Positions 63,911-64,000 of a stretch of DNA of 64,000 nt are shown piece after piece (positions within the stretch are counted from its first letter, which is position 1; each line of letters begins with the position of its first letter). The DNA lies in contig NZ_FNTF01000001.1 in NCBI RefSeq assembly GCF_900105495.1, positions 27,904-91,903 on the forward strand. The letters run 5' to 3'. The notes beneath the pieces are model-generated. The model had not been told where the DNA came from, ran no database searches, and worked only from the letters and a program-made list of their open reading frames with translations. The position numbers were made by a program, and so were the translations under genes. This DNA comes from Pseudomonas frederiksbergensis (GTDB lineage: Bacteria; Pseudomonadota; Gammaproteobacteria; Pseudomonadales; Pseudomonadaceae).

Positions 63911-64000
63911 CCTGGGGACATTCCCTGCTTTGAGCCTCAGAGACGCACGGCTGGAGGCTGACAAGTACCGGCTCGATATCGCCCGTGGCGTCGATCCAGC
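63911..64000 (+). pseudogene. Second integrase copy, partial, starts mid-gene
   Basis: These 90 bp align with 22815-22904 (integrase codons ~50-80) with 4 mismatches by eye, in the same orientation. The amino acids LGTFPALSLRDARLEADKYRL are conserved. The gene lacks its first ~50 codons, because the match begins abruptly at 63911, and runs out of the window. Confidence 0.85.

Noticed and set aside
1..64000. CRISPR arrays, rRNA or tRNA genes
   Set aside because: No regularly spaced repeat-spacer series and no sequence I could fold or recognise as tRNA or rRNA was seen on either strand.

Overview
The window reads as part of a Pseudomonas catabolic plasmid. It has a conjugation and maintenance backbone at the left (about 1-21.7 kb) and a mosaic naphthalene-degradation region at the right (about 22.2-64 kb). 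Gene order and protein sequences in the catabolic part match the NAH7/pDTG1 type of naphthalene plasmid. The backbone (mpf-type secretion operon, par operon, small Rep) fits IncP-9. These identifications come from recognising the protein families, not from a database search.

Backbone. A minus-strand type IV secretion operon runs from 11.37 kb to the left edge. Its order is: small leader gene, virB2, B3, B4, B5, lipoprotein, small membrane protein, B6, B8, B9, B10, B11, B1, trbM/kikA, then a PLD-family nuclease cut by the window edge. Divergent from it is a maintenance operon on the plus strand: parA, parB, a KorA/TrfB-type repressor and small genes. A serine resolvase, an iteron-type origin (15.87-16.07 kb), rep, several hypothetical genes and a DUF1173 gene follow. 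A 16-bp palindrome, TTCTCGCAYGCGAGAA, occurs four times in front of backbone genes and looks like a plasmid-wide operator.

Junction. At 20.0-21.7 kb a traN 5' part is joined in frame to a umuC 3' part. A possible ADP-ribosyltransferase-fold gene overlaps a P4-type integrase (22.3-23.9 kb). Fragments follow, including a decayed LigD-like ligase.

Catabolic region. The complete upper operon nahAaAbAcAdBFCQED (26.0-35.6 kb, plus strand) converts naphthalene to salicylate. A NahR-type site lies in front of it. From 35.6 to 51 kb is a patchwork: resolvase, IS5, IS3 and IS30 remnants, an HxlR-GST-OYE-aldo/keto reductase cluster, a helicase remnant, SdiA-regulated/DksA/Usp genes, a phage tail fragment, and a LysR-SDR-OsmC cluster. 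The lower (sal) operon runs on the minus strand from 62.3 to 51.1 kb in the order nahG-T-H-I-N-L-O-M-K-J-Y, with nahR divergent. It takes salicylate through catechol meta-cleavage to pyruvate and acetyl-CoA and includes the NahY chemoreceptor. The two operons are convergent.

Condition. The upper operon is intact. nahR, nahG, nahH and nahI carry about 15 single-base indels within 5.4 kb, while nahN, L, O, M, K, J and Y are intact. That points to sequencing error or very recent decay. Elsewhere many broken genes carry in-frame stops, mostly TAG. A second, diverged copy of the integrase starts at 63911 in direct orientation to the one at 22.7 kb, so the catabolic block lies between two related integrase sequences.
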